Of a stretch of DNA of 64,000 nt, positions 44,159-52,698 are shown one piece after another. This DNA comes from DATMRS01 sp035566015. Its GTDB lineage: Bacteria; Pseudomonadota; Alphaproteobacteria; Sphingomonadales; Sphingomonadaceae. Position 1 is the first letter of the stretch; each line of letters starts with the position of its first letter. The stretch covers positions 124,001 to 188,000 of the forward strand of contig DATMRS010000006.1 of the NCBI GenBank assembly GCA_035566015.1, written 5' to 3'. Made by a program: the position numbers and the translations under genes. Below the pieces are notes generated by a model that did not search any database, was not told the DNA's origin, and saw nothing but the letters and a program-made list of their open reading frames with translations.

Positions 44159-45522
44159 TTCTCGTCATACGGGTTGCGTGTCGCGCGGACCATCAGCCGC
44201 ACCGGCACCGCCCCGAAGCCCAGCTCGCGCCTCAGCCCGTTCACCAGGTAGCGCCGATAGCTTTCGGGGAGTTGATCGACACGCGTGCCGAACAGAACGA
44301 AGCTGGGGGGGCGGACGTTGACCTGCGTCAGATAGCGCAGCTTCACCCGCTTGCCGCCTGGCGCCGGTGGCGGGTTGGCCTCGATCGCCTTTTCGAACCA
44401 GCGATTGAGCTTGCCCGTCGAAACGCGGCGTGACCAGGCGTCGCGTGTTTCGAAGGCGACGGCAAGGAGCTGGTCAATCCCGCGTCCCGTTGCCGCTGAG
44501 AGGGTCAGGAGGGGTACACCCTTCAATTGCGCGAGCCCCTCCTCAAGTGCGGCGCGCACGCCCTGAAACAGGCCGGGCGGATCGGCGGCGACATCCCATT
44601 TGTTGAGCGCGATCACCAGCGCGCGCCCTTCCTGTAGCACTTGATCGGCAATCCTGAGGTCCTGTGCCTCCAGGCCCAGCGTGGCGTCGAGCAGCAGGAC
44701 GACGACCTCGGCGAAATCGACGGCGCGCAACGCATCCGCCACCGACAGCTTTTCCAGCTTGTCCTGCACGCGCGCCTTCTTCCGCATGCCTGCCGTATCG
44801 ATCAGGCGAACCGGACGGCGCGCGCCATCGGGCGCCTGCCACACCCACTCGATCGCGATCGAATCGCGCGTGATGCCGGCTTCGGGGCCTGTAATCATCC
44901 GATCCTCGCCGAGGATGCGGTTGACCAGCGTGGACTTGCCCGCATTGGGCCGGCCGACGATCGCCAGCTTGAGCGGGCCGCCTTCCTCGGGCTCGGCCTC
45001 TTCCTCTCCCTCCGCTTCGTCACGTTCGATATGTGGGCGCAGCGCTTCGAAGAGGTCGACGATGCCTTCGCCATGTTCGGCGCTGAACGGGGCCGGATCG
45101 CCGAGGCCCAGCCCATAGGCTTCGAGCACACCGCTTTCGCCCGCTTTCCCTTCGGCCTTGTTGGCCAGCAGAATGACCGGCCGATCGCCACCGCGCAGCC
45201 AGCGGGCGATCTCCTCATCGAGCGGGACGACCCCCGCCCGCGCATCGATCAGGAAGAGGATCGCGTCGGCCTCGCGCACCGCCGCTTCGGTCTGCGCGCG
45301 CATGCGGCCGGGCAGTGTCTGCGGATCGTCCTCCTCGAAGCCGGCAGTATCAATCACGCGGAAATCGAGGCCGAGCAGGCTCGCCTCGCCCTCGCGCCGA
45401 TCGCGCGTCACGCCGGGCCGATCGTCGACAAGCGCGAGTTTCTTGCCGACGAGCCGGTTGAACAGGGTCGACTTGCCGACATTGGGCCGGCCGACGATCG
45501 CAACAGTGGGAAGACTGGGCAT
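44155..45522 (-). CDS. der: Ribosome biogenesis GTPase Der
   Basis: A 455-aa tandem-GTPase needed for 50S maturation. The first G domain has VGRPNVGKSTLFNRLVGKK and DTAGFEEDD, the second VGRPNAGKSTLVNRILGEDR and DTAGMRKKAR, followed by the KH-like C-terminal domain (KLRYLTQVNVRPPSFVLFG). It lies downstream of bamB on the same strand; the 210-bp gap between them contains a palindromic repeat. Confidence 0.97.
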   Translation of the reverse strand: MPSLPTVAIVGRPNVGKSTLFNRLVGKKLALVDDRPGVTRDRREGEASLLGLDFRVIDTAGFEEDDPQTLPGRMRAQTEAAVREADAILFLIDARAGVVPLDEEIARWLRGGDRPVILLANKAEGKAGESGVLEAYGLGLGDPAPFSAEHGEGIVDLFEALRPHIERDEAEGEEEAEPEEGGPLKLAIVGRPNAGKSTLVNRILGEDRMITGPEAGITRDSIAIEWVWQAPDGARRPVRLIDTAGMRKKARVQDKLEKLSVADALRAVDFAEVVVLLLDATLGLEAQDLRIADQVLQEGRALVIALNKWDVAADPPGLFQGVRAALEEGLAQLKGVPLLTLSAATGRGIDQLLAVAFETRDAWSRRVSTGKLNRWFEKAIEANPPPAPGGKRVKLRYLTQVNVRPPSFVLFGTRVDQLPESYRRYLVNGLRRELGFGAVPVRLMVRATRNPYDEK

Positions 45523-45611
45523 TCGCCTCCCCTAGCCGCACAACCGGCGCGCGTCACCGCCTTCCGTACAAGCGGGACATCAAAGCAGAAATATCCGATA
45601 TGCGTAACTTG

Positions 45612-45705
45612 CGTCACCCCGACGAAAGTCGGGGCGCATGGACTCGGCTCGCTTCCTTGATAGATCGCCTCGCCATCATGGATTCCGGCTTTCGCCGGAA
45701 TGACG
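45612..45705. repeat. Dispersed palindromic repeat, copy 1
   Basis: A 94-bp unit with ends CGTCA...TGACG. It contains two hairpins: CCCCGACGAAAGTCGGGG at the left and ATTCCGGCTTTCGCCGGAAT at the right, joined by a segment with GGACTCGGCTCGC. A second copy with the same two hairpins is at 49566-49657. Non-coding; it lies between bamB and der. The size and terminal inverted repeats fit a MITE-like or REP-like element. Confidence 0.8.
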
Positions 45706-45732
45706 GGTAGTGGCCGGAGACAGCCTCGCGCC

Positions 45733-47064
45733 TTAGCGCCAGGCGGTGATCCGGCCGTCCGCATCCAGAATGTAGAGCGTCGAATCGGCGATGATCGGCG
45801 AAAGGTGAACCTCGGAGCCGAGCTTGCGTTCCGACAGGATTTTGCCGTCGGCGACGGAAATGTGAACCATCTCGCCCCTGCTGCTGACGAGGATCAGTTG
45901 TCCGTTCGCCAGCAGCGGCCCCGTCCAGCTCGTCAGGCCCTTTTTCTTCTTCGGATTTTTCCAATGGGTGAGTTGGGTGATCCAGCGAACCTTGCCCGTC
46001 GACCGCTGGATGCACAGCAAGCGGGCGTCATCGGTGACGACGAACAGCCATTCGCCCGCGACCCAGGGCGTCTTGATACCCGCGGCGTTGATCTCCCAGA
46101 GCCGTTGACCGGTATTGAGCTCCATCGCGACCATCCGGCCGCCCTGTCCGATCGCATAGACCTGCCCCTGATCGATCACCGGATCGGCATCGACGTCCGA
46201 GAGGCTGGACACCGACGTCGAAATACTCGTCGGCGACAGCGCGTCGCCCCACACCAGCCGGCCATTCTCATAGCGATAAGCGTTGAGTTCACCCGACGAG
46301 AAGCCGGCGATCACCGTGCCCTGCCCCACCGCCGGCGCCGCCACGCCGAACACGCCAGAGGTTTCGAGCGTGCCCGCCTCGTTCCAGACGACATCACCGC
46401 TGTCGGCCTTCAACGCGAAGATCTGATTATCCTCCGCGACGACATAGACCTGATCGTAGGCGATCGTCGGGGCGCCCCGCAGCGGCCCGCCCGGGCGCTT
46501 CTTCCAGATCAGTGCACCGGTAGTGGCGTCAAGCGCCGCCGCATCGCCGACGCCATTGGTGGCATAGAGCCGGCCATTGTCATAGGAGACACCGCCGCCG
46601 AACAGCGCCTTGCGCTCCCCGCCATTGCCGCCAAGCTGCTTTTCCCACAGCGACCGGCCGCTTTTGGCGTCGAACGCATGAATGGTCGCATTAGTGTCGA
46701 TCACGAACAGCTTGCCATCGGCGACGACCGGCGAGGCCGCGAGGCGCGCCTTCTTCGAGCTGCCCGCGATCTTCGCGCTCCACACGCGCGATAGCGAATC
46801 CCCGAGCGCGAGATTGCCCATCGCCTTCTGCGCGTTGCCGCCCGGCTGCGCCCAGCTCGTGTTGACGACGGGTGCGGGCACGGTGACCGGATAGTCGGCA
46901 AGGCTGGGCTCGACCTCGATCGCCGCTTCCGACGCCAGCACCGGAATGCGTTCGCCCAGCACGGCCGTCTTCGGCTTGTTTTCCTTGCCGCCGCCGAACA
47001 TGCTGCAACCGCCGAGCGCGCCGACCAGCGCCAGCGCAATCCCCAAACGCCTCATTCGCATCAT
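45733..47064 (-). CDS. bamB: Outer membrane assembly lipoprotein BamB
   Basis: A 443-aa lipoprotein of the BAM complex that folds outer-membrane proteins. The signal peptide ends in the lipobox LGGC (MRRLGIALALVGALGGCSMF). The rest is a PQQ-type eight-bladed beta-propeller (SLWEKQLGGNGGERKALFGG, GALIWKKRPGGPLRGAPTIA, YDQVYVVAEDNQIFALKADS). The ATG at 47064 overlaps the stop of the upstream gene (ATGA); the ATG at 47055 is an alternative with better SD spacing. Order YfgM-BamB-Der is conserved in many proteobacteria. Confidence 0.94.
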   Translation of the reverse strand: MMRMRRLGIALALVGALGGCSMFGGGKENKPKTAVLGERIPVLASEAAIEVEPSLADYPVTVPAPVVNTSWAQPGGNAQKAMGNLALGDSLSRVWSAKIAGSSKKARLAASPVVADGKLFVIDTNATIHAFDAKSGRSLWEKQLGGNGGERKALFGGGVSYDNGRLYATNGVGDAAALDATTGALIWKKRPGGPLRGAPTIAYDQVYVVAEDNQIFALKADSGDVVWNEAGTLETSGVFGVAAPAVGQGTVIAGFSSGELNAYRYENGRLVWGDALSPTSISTSVSSLSDVDADPVIDQGQVYAIGQGGRMVAMELNTGQRLWEINAAGIKTPWVAGEWLFVVTDDARLLCIQRSTGKVRWITQLTHWKNPKKKKGLTSWTGPLLANGQLILVSSRGEMVHISVADGKILSERKLGSEVHLSPIIADSTLYILDADGRITAWR

Positions 47065-47762
47065 TCCTTTACCGTGCTCTTGGGCTGCGCCGCGGTATCG
47101 GCGCCTAGCGAGCTGGCCATGCGGAGCGCGCGGCTCCGCAGCGCTTCCGTCGCGCTCGCATCCTTGGCGATCGCCGCGAACAGCGGCGCTGCCAGCTCGG
47201 GTTTCTTCAGCTTGAGATAGGATAGCGCGACCAGCTCGCCCGCGCTTCCGAACCAGGGATTGCCCTCGACTGCAAGCGGCTTCAGCCGCTCGACGACGGC
47301 GGCGGGCGGCAACGTGTCGAACTCGGCGGTCGTCTGGCGTATCCGTGCGGCGTCACGCATCGGCTGCGGCAGGTCCTTGTCGTCGGCGATCGCCTTGAAC
47401 GCCGCCGCCGCGCCCTTGACGTCGCCCTTGTCCAGCAGCGCGCCGGCCTGCATCAGCCGGGCTTCCGCACGGTAAGCGGGAATCGAGCCATCGGCGAGTT
47501 CCTTGAGCGTCGGCGTCGCCGCGTCGCGCTTGCCCTGATCGATATCGTAAAGCGCCTGCGTGAACTTTTCGGACGCGACGCCCGCGCGCTGCATCTGCGC
47601 ATGCTTCCACCACAGCACACCACCAAAAATGCCGAGGCCGACCACGACGAGGGCAACGAGCGGAATGCCGAACCGCTTCCAGAATCCCATAAGCTGGTCG
47701 CGGCGCAGTTCCTCGTCCACCTCGCGGAAGAAGGGATCATCGACTTTGGGGGGCAGGGCCAA
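47061..47762 (-). CDS. YfgM-like membrane TPR protein
   Basis: A 233-aa single-TM protein: cytoplasmic head (FFREVDEELRRDQLMGFWKR), one TM helix (IPLVALVVVGLGIFGGVLWW) and a periplasmic TPR-like region (YRAEARLMQAGALLDKGDVK, YLKLKKPELAAPLFAAIAKD). E. coli YfgM works with the PpiD chaperone at the Sec translocon. I chose TTG 47762 (LALPPKVDDPFF) because GGAG lies eight bases upstream and conserved sequence begins there; a longer frame upstream is not protein-like. It overlaps bamB by four bases. Confidence 0.85.
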   Translation of the reverse strand: MALPPKVDDPFFREVDEELRRDQLMGFWKRFGIPLVALVVVGLGIFGGVLWWKHAQMQRAGVASEKFTQALYDIDQGKRDAATPTLKELADGSIPAYRAEARLMQAGALLDKGDVKGAAAAFKAIADDKDLPQPMRDAARIRQTTAEFDTLPPAAVVERLKPLAVEGNPWFGSAGELVALSYLKLKKPELAAPLFAAIAKDASATEALRSRALRMASSLGADTAAQPKSTVKE

Positions 47763-47823
47763 GCAGGATCTCCGGGTAATCAGCGGCGCCTTGTAGCGGC
47801 CGCACCGCGCGAACGGAAGCCTG

Positions 47824-48690
47824 TCAGGCGTCCGCCCGATAGGTTTGGTCGGCTGTCGGAAAGGCGCGCGTGCGAACCGCCTCGGCATAGGCACCCACCG
47901 CCTGCGAAATGCGCCCTGCCAGATCGTCGAACCGCTTCACGAAACGGGGTGTGCGCTCGAACATGCCCAGCATGTCCTCGGCCACCAGCACCTGCCCGTC
48001 ACATTGCGCCGATGCGCCGATGCCGATCGTCGGGCAATCGATGCTGCGCGTAAGCTCGATCGCGATCGGCTCCACAACGCCTTCGACCACCAGCGCGAAC
48101 GCACCGGCGCCGGCGATCGCCCGTCCATCGTCGATGATCCGCGCCGCCTCTTCCTGGCTGCGCCCGCGCGCGCCATAGCCGCCCAGCGCGTTGACCGACT
48201 GCGGCGTCAATCCGACATGGCCCATCACCGGGATGCCGCGCTCGGTGAGGAAGCGGACCGTCTCCGCCATCGCCGCGCCGCCCTCCATCTTCACCGCCGC
48301 CGCGCCGGTCTGCTTGAGCAGCGAGGCTGCGCTGTCGAACGCCTGCTGCGGCGATTGTTCATAGCTGCCGAACGGCATGTCGATCACTACGGTCGCGTGA
48401 TAGCTGCCGCGCACCACCGCGGTCCCATGCGCAGCCATCATGTCGAGCGTCACCGGCAGCGTGGACGGCAGGCCGTAGATCACCTGCCCCAGCGAATCGC
48501 CGACCAGCAGGATGTCGCAATGCGGATCGAGGAGCTGCGCCATCCGCACCGTATAGGCCGTCAGCACCACCAGCGGCTCCCCGCCCTTGCGCTGGCGTAT
48601 CGCCGGGACGGTCAGCCGTTTCATGGGCGCGGGCGTCGGATTGGCGCGGCTTGTCGACGTGTCGAGCGTGTAGGTGGTGGACATGGGCAT
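47824..48690 (-). CDS. panB: 3-methyl-2-oxobutanoate hydroxymethyltransferase
   Basis: A 288-aa enzyme of pantothenate (coenzyme A) synthesis that makes ketopantoate using methylene-tetrahydrofolate. VVLTAYTVRMAQLLDPHCDI, LLVGDSLGQVIYGLPSTLPV, VKMEGGAAMAETV, GIPVMGHVGLTPQSVNALGG and GIGASAQCDGQVLV are the family blocks. Start is ATG 48690 or 48684; neither has a strong SD. It lies 61 bp upstream of the YfgM-like gene on the same strand and diverges from the cyclotransferase gene. Confidence 0.96.
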   Translation of the reverse strand: MPMSTTYTLDTSTSRANPTPAPMKRLTVPAIRQRKGGEPLVVLTAYTVRMAQLLDPHCDILLVGDSLGQVIYGLPSTLPVTLDMMAAHGTAVVRGSYHATVVIDMPFGSYEQSPQQAFDSAASLLKQTGAAAVKMEGGAAMAETVRFLTERGIPVMGHVGLTPQSVNALGGYGARGRSQEEAARIIDDGRAIAGAGAFALVVEGVVEPIAIELTRSIDCPTIGIGASAQCDGQVLVAEDMLGMFERTPRFVKRFDDLAGRISQAVGAYAEAVRTRAFPTADQTYRADA

Positions 48691-48786
48691 GTCGTAACGA
48701 AGCCGCCGCCGCCGGGCAAATGACGAACGCGGTTGCGCGCGCCCGAAACGCCTGCTTAGTCCACCGTGACACAAGCGGGGGGGCGA

Positions 48787-49560
48787 ATGTTGAAAGCGCG
48801 AATCACCTTTGCGGGCGCCGCCTTCCTGTCCGCGCTCCTGCCCGCACCGGCCTCGGCAGACCTGCCAGTGGCCCGCTACCGGATCGAGCGCGTCTATCCG
48901 CATGACAGCGGCGCCTTCACCGAAGGGCTCTTCTATCGCGACGGCTTCCTCTACGAGAGCACGGGGCTGGAGGGCCAATCCGACATCCGCAAGGTGCGGC
49001 TGGAGGACGGCATGGTGCTTCAGCGGGTCATGCTGCCGAAGAACCTGTTCGGCGAAGGCATCGTCGATTGGAAGAATGAGATCGTCAGCCTGACATGGCA
49101 GACGGGGATCGGCTTCCGCTGGTCGCTGGCGGGCTTTCGCAGGCGCGGCCAGTTCCGGTACGCCGGCGAAGGCTGGGGCATGACGCGCAACGATCGCGAT
49201 CTGGTGATGAGCGACGGCACGCCGGTGCTGCGCTTCCTCGACCCCGTAACCCTGCGCGTCCGCCGCCGGCTGACCGTCACCGCCGAGGGCCGGCCGCTCA
49301 ACGATATCAACGAGCTAGAATGGGTGAAGGGCGAAATCCTCGCCAATATCTGGAAGACCGACCTGATCGCCCGCATCGATCCGGCGACGGGGCGCGTGAA
49401 GGGCTGGATCGATCTCACCGGCCTGCGCCAACGCGCGGCCCGGCCGGGGATCGACAGCGTCGCCAACGGCATCGCCTATGATCGCGTCCGCGACCGCCTG
49501 TTCGTCACCGGCAAGAACTGGCGCTCGCTGTTCGAGATCAGCCTGGTGCCTGCGCGTTAG
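48787..49560 (+). CDS. Glutamine cyclotransferase family protein
   Basis: A 257-aa exported beta-propeller enzyme of the plant/bacterial glutaminyl-peptide cyclotransferase type, which forms N-terminal pyroglutamate. The signal peptide is MLKARITFAGAAFLSALLPA (cleavage after ASA). HDSGAFTEGLFYRDGFLYES, LNDINELEWVKGEILANIW and VANGIAYDRVRDRLFVTGKNW are signature blocks. ATG 48787 was chosen because it starts the signal peptide. The dispersed repeat begins six bases after its stop. Confidence 0.9.
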   Translation: MLKARITFAGAAFLSALLPAPASADLPVARYRIERVYPHDSGAFTEGLFYRDGFLYESTGLEGQSDIRKVRLEDGMVLQRVMLPKNLFGEGIVDWKNEIVSLTWQTGIGFRWSLAGFRRRGQFRYAGEGWGMTRNDRDLVMSDGTPVLRFLDPVTLRVRRRLTVTAEGRPLNDINELEWVKGEILANIWKTDLIARIDPATGRVKGWIDLTGLRQRAARPGIDSVANGIAYDRVRDRLFVTGKNWRSLFEISLVPAR

Positions 49561-49565
49561 CTCCC

Positions 49566-49657
49566 CGTCACCCAACGAAAGTCGGGACCCATGGACTCGG
49601 CTCGCTCTTCATGGATCGACTCGCCGTCCAGGGATTCCGGCTTTCGCCGGAATGCCG
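49566..49657. repeat. Dispersed palindromic repeat, copy 2
   Basis: A 92-bp unit matching 45612-45705: CGTCA start, CAACGAAAGTCGGG hairpin region, GGACTCGGCTCGCTC, then the perfect hairpin ATTCCGGCTTTCGCCGGAAT. The right end reads TGCCG in place of TGACG, so this copy has decayed a little. It separates convergent cyclotransferase and arsC-like genes. Confidence 0.8.
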
Positions 49658-49684
49658 AAAGGGGGCGACTGTCCGCCCCCCACG

Positions 49685-50032
49685 TCACCCGAACAGCGAT
49701 GCATATATCTCCGGCTTGAACCCCGCCACCCGGCGGTCGTCGAGATCGAGCACCGGCCGTTTTATCATCGACGGCTGCGCCACCATCAGCGCCACCGCCT
49801 TCACCGCGTCGAGCCCCTGCTTCTCCGCATCGGGCAATTTGCGAAACGTGGTCCCCGCCCGGTTGAGCAAGGCTTCCCATCCCAGTTCCTCGCACCAGCG
49901 CGCGAGCACCTCCGCCTCGATCCCGGCGCTCTTATAGTCATGGAAGCGATAGTCCACGCCCCGCGCATCGAGCCACGCACGCGCCTTCTTCATCGTGTCG
50001 CAATTCTTGATGCCGTACAGCGTGACCGCCAT
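49685..50032 (-). CDS. ArsC/Spx-family reductase-like protein
   Basis: A 115-aa thioredoxin-fold protein of the ArsC/YffB type. MAVTLYGIKNCDTMKKARAW carries the active cysteine C11; RKLPDAEKQGLDAVKAVALM and MIKRPVLDLDDRRVAGFKPE are conserved. YffB-like members are probably glutathione-dependent thiol reductases and not arsenate reductases, and no ars genes are nearby. It lies 21 bp downstream of the broken glutathione transferase gene on the same strand. Confidence 0.9.
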   Translation of the reverse strand: MAVTLYGIKNCDTMKKARAWLDARGVDYRFHDYKSAGIEAEVLARWCEELGWEALLNRAGTTFRKLPDAEKQGLDAVKAVALMVAQPSMIKRPVLDLDDRRVAGFKPEIYASLFG

Positions 50033-50053
50033 GCTTCACTCCCACTCGATTGA

Positions 50054-50691
50054 TCAGTCAGCCGCGGCGAAATGCGCCATCTGGTCCGCATGCGCCTTTA
50101 TGAAGGCGTGCCGGCCCGTGGCGCGCGCGACATAGCTGCGACAGGCGGGATATTCCGCCAGTCCCCCGAAACGGTCCACGAGACGCAGCACATCGGCCAT
50201 GCCTATGTCGGCGATGGAAAAACGCCCCGCGAGCCATTCACGTCCCGCCAGCACCGGCTCCATGCGCTGAAGCCGGACGGTGAGGAACGCGTCCAGGCGC
50301 TTCCAGCCCGGCGTGTCGTCGGTTTCGCCGGAGAATTGCAGCAAAGCCCATGGCAGGCTCGCCATCTCGACCGAATTGAACGCCGCGAACAGCCATTCCA
50401 GCACTTCGCTGCGGCCGCGCGGGTCGGGCGGCATCAGCGTCTCGCTGCGCTCGCCCAGATGCAGCAAGATCGCGCCGCTCTCGAAGATCGAGATATCCCC
50501 GTCGGTCAGCCACGGCACCTGCCCGAAGGGCTGATGCGCGAGATGCCCGGCATTCCGGTCGTGAAACGGCACGCCTTCGACGCGGTAAGCAAGCCCGCCT
50601 CTTCCAGCGCCCACCGCACCCGCAGGTCGCGCACATAGCCCCGCGGCATCTGGGGAACCCAATCGAAGGTGGCGAGAACCAGTTCACCCAT
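50054..50691 (-). pseudogene. Glutathione S-transferase with a one-base frameshift
   Basis: From ATG 50691 the frame reads MGELVLATFDWVPQMPRGYV and RVRWALEEAGL, a GST N-terminus, then breaks. From about 50588 the next frame carries on with AYRVEGVPFHDRNAGHLAHQ, FGQVPWLTDGDISIFESGAI and an alpha-helical C-terminal domain (GREWLAGRFSIADIGMADVL) down to 50054. One missing base near 50588-50592 (GGCTTGCTTAC; TTG-GCT expected) explains it. Repaired length is about 211 aa. As read, neither half is a complete enzyme. A sequencing error is possible. Confidence 0.82.
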
Positions 50692-51010
50692 CCGTCACCC
50701 CTTCGTATTGCAAACCCACAGGAGGCGCTACGAGACTATCCCCGCCTGCTCACTCCCATTCGATGATCAGAACCATAGCAAGCAAATTGAATCCATCCAA
50801 CGATGGCTGCGCGACCATCAAAGCCGAGTCTGCAGCAAACCTCCTCCAACCACAGGGGGAAAATGGCAAAGAGGTCCCGCCACCGTGCTGACCAGGTTGC
50901 CAGAACGATCCGACAGTATCAGCTCCGGCTGATCGCACCACGCGGCTGACTGCATTTTTCCGGGGCGCGGCGGTTCCGCCCTGCGCCAAAATGCTCTAGG
51001 CGCGCCGGCC
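50692..51010. other. Intergenic region upstream of prfC
   Basis: A 319-bp gap between divergent GST and prfC. No convincing gene: a leftward frame (50750-50989) has no SD and mixed composition. It contains a 25-bp stretch (about 50803-50827) that resembles part of the arsC-like gene with four mismatches, possibly chance. It presumably holds both promoters. Confidence 0.5.
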
Positions 51011-52597
51011 ATGACCAGTGCTTCCGCCAGCCGGCCCGACCGGCGCACCTTCGCCATCATCTCGCATCCCGACGCCGGCAAGACGACGCTTACCGAAAAG
51101 CTGCTGCTGTCGGGCGGCGCGATCCATGCCGCCGGCGAAGTGAAGGCGCGCGGGCAGGCGCGGCGCGCGCGATCGGACTGGATGAAGATCGAGCAGCAAC
51201 GCGGCATCTCCGTCACCTCCTCGGTCATGACGTTCGAGCGCGACGGGCTGACCTTCAACCTGCTCGACACGCCCGGCCACGAGGATTTTTCGGAGGACAC
51301 CTATCGCACGCTCACCGCCGTCGATTCGGCGGTGATGGTGATCGACGCGGCGCGCGGCATCGAGGCGCAGACGCGCAAGCTGTTCGAGGTGTGCCGCATG
51401 CGCTCGGTGCCGATCATCACCTTCGTCAACAAGGTGGACCGGGAAGGGCGCGATCCCTTCGCGCTGCTCGACGAGGTCGCGGACCAGCTCGCGCTCGACG
51501 TTTGCCCGATGAACTGGCCGGTCGGCATGGGCGGCCAGTTCGAGGGGCTGTACGATCTTCCGGGCAAGCGGCTGATGCGGCCGAGCGGGGAGAGCCGCGC
51601 CTATGAAGGCGTGGTGGATGCGGTGACGGGGCTGGAAGATCCGGCGCTCGATACGCTGCTGTCCGCCGACGGCGCGGCGCAATTGCGCGAGGAGGCGGAG
51701 CTGGCGGCGGGCGGCTATGCCGAACTCGATGTCGAGGCATATCGCCATGGCGACCTGACGCCTGTCTATTTCGGATCGGCGCTCAAGGATTTCGGGGTGG
51801 ACGACCTGATCGAGGCGATCGCCCGCTTCGCGCCCAGCCCGCGCCCGCAGCCGGCGGACCCCGCCCCCGTCTCGCCCGACGATCCAACCGTGACCGGCTT
51901 CATCTTCAAGGTGCAGGCGAACATGAACCCGATGCACCGCGATCGCGTCGCCTTCATGCGGCTCTGCTCGGGCCGGTTCCGGCGGGGCATGAAGCTCAAC
52001 CAGGTGGGGCGCGGCAAGACGATCGCGGTGCACAGCCCGATCCTGTTCTTCGCGCGCGAGCGCGAGCTGGCGGACGAGGCCTTTCCGGGCGACATTATCG
52101 GCATCCCCAATCACGGCACGCTGCGCGTCGGCGACACGCTGACCGAGGGGCAGCCGGTGACGATCACGGGCCTCCCCAATTTCGCGCCCGAAATCCTGCG
52201 CCGCGTCGCGCTCAAGGACCCGACCAAGACCAAGCAGCTCCGCAAGGCGCTCGACGACATGGCCGAAGAGGGCGTGATTCAGGTCTTCTATCCCGCGATC
52301 GGATCACAATGGATCGTTGGCGTCGTCGGCCAGCTTCAGCTTGAGGTGCTGATCTCGCGGTTGGAGGCCGAATATAAGGTCGATGCGGTGCTGGAGCCGT
52401 CACCCTGGGATACGGCGCGCTGGATTGGCGCGGACAGTCCGGCGACGCTCAAGGCCTTCATGGACGCGCATCGCGGCGCGCTCGCCACCGATCGCGACGA
52501 GGCGCCGGTGTTCCTCGCCAAGGACACATGGGACCTGAACTATGTCGCCAGCCGCAATGAGGCGATCCGCTTCTCCGCGACCAAAGAGCGGGTCTAG
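51011..52597 (+). CDS. prfC: Peptide chain release factor 3
   Basis: A 528-aa translational GTPase that removes RF1/RF2 from the ribosome after termination. G1 is SHPDAGKTTLTEKLLLSGGA, the switch region QQRGISVTSSVM, G3 DTPGHEDFSEDTYRTL and G4 FVNKVDREGRD; domain II/III blocks FIFKVQANMNPMHRDR and GVIQVFYPAIGSQWIVGVVG follow. Length and start are normal. The gene is absent from many bacteria, so its presence is informative. Confidence 0.96.
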   Translation: MTSASASRPDRRTFAIISHPDAGKTTLTEKLLLSGGAIHAAGEVKARGQARRARSDWMKIEQQRGISVTSSVMTFERDGLTFNLLDTPGHEDFSEDTYRTLTAVDSAVMVIDAARGIEAQTRKLFEVCRMRSVPIITFVNKVDREGRDPFALLDEVADQLALDVCPMNWPVGMGGQFEGLYDLPGKRLMRPSGESRAYEGVVDAVTGLEDPALDTLLSADGAAQLREEAELAAGGYAELDVEAYRHGDLTPVYFGSALKDFGVDDLIEAIARFAPSPRPQPADPAPVSPDDPTVTGFIFKVQANMNPMHRDRVAFMRLCSGRFRRGMKLNQVGRGKTIAVHSPILFFARERELADEAFPGDIIGIPNHGTLRVGDTLTEGQPVTITGLPNFAPEILRRVALKDPTKTKQLRKALDDMAEEGVIQVFYPAIGSQWIVGVVGQLQLEVLISRLEAEYKVDAVLEPSPWDTARWIGADSPATLKAFMDAHRGALATDRDEAPVFLAKDTWDLNYVASRNEAIRFSATKERV

Positions 52598-52598
52598 A

Positions 52599-52642
52599 GC
52601 GATTTCGAGCCGGATGGACTCATCCGGCGGCTCGGAAATCGC
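52599..52642. terminator. Imperfect hairpin after prfC
   Basis: GCGATTTCGAGCCGGATG (52599-52616), loop GACT, then CATCCGG and CTCGGAAATCGC with a three-base insertion. It begins three bases after the prfC stop and precedes pncB. No T run follows, but the stem is long. AGAGCGATTT repeats of this kind are common after genes in alphaproteobacteria. Confidence 0.6.
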
Positions 52643-52698
52643 GGCAAACCAAAGTCGCCCCGGTTGATCGGTACGCCCATTGCCGCCATCAAGACCCG

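Noticed and set aside
49685..50032. Arsenate resistance function for the ArsC-like gene
   Set aside because: Sequence is of the YffB/Spx-like type and there are no arsenic genes nearby.
50750..50989. Leftward open frame upstream of prfC sharing ALMVAQPS with the ArsC-like protein
   Set aside because: The match is too short, there is no SD and the rest is unlike a protein; noted as possible chance or remnant.
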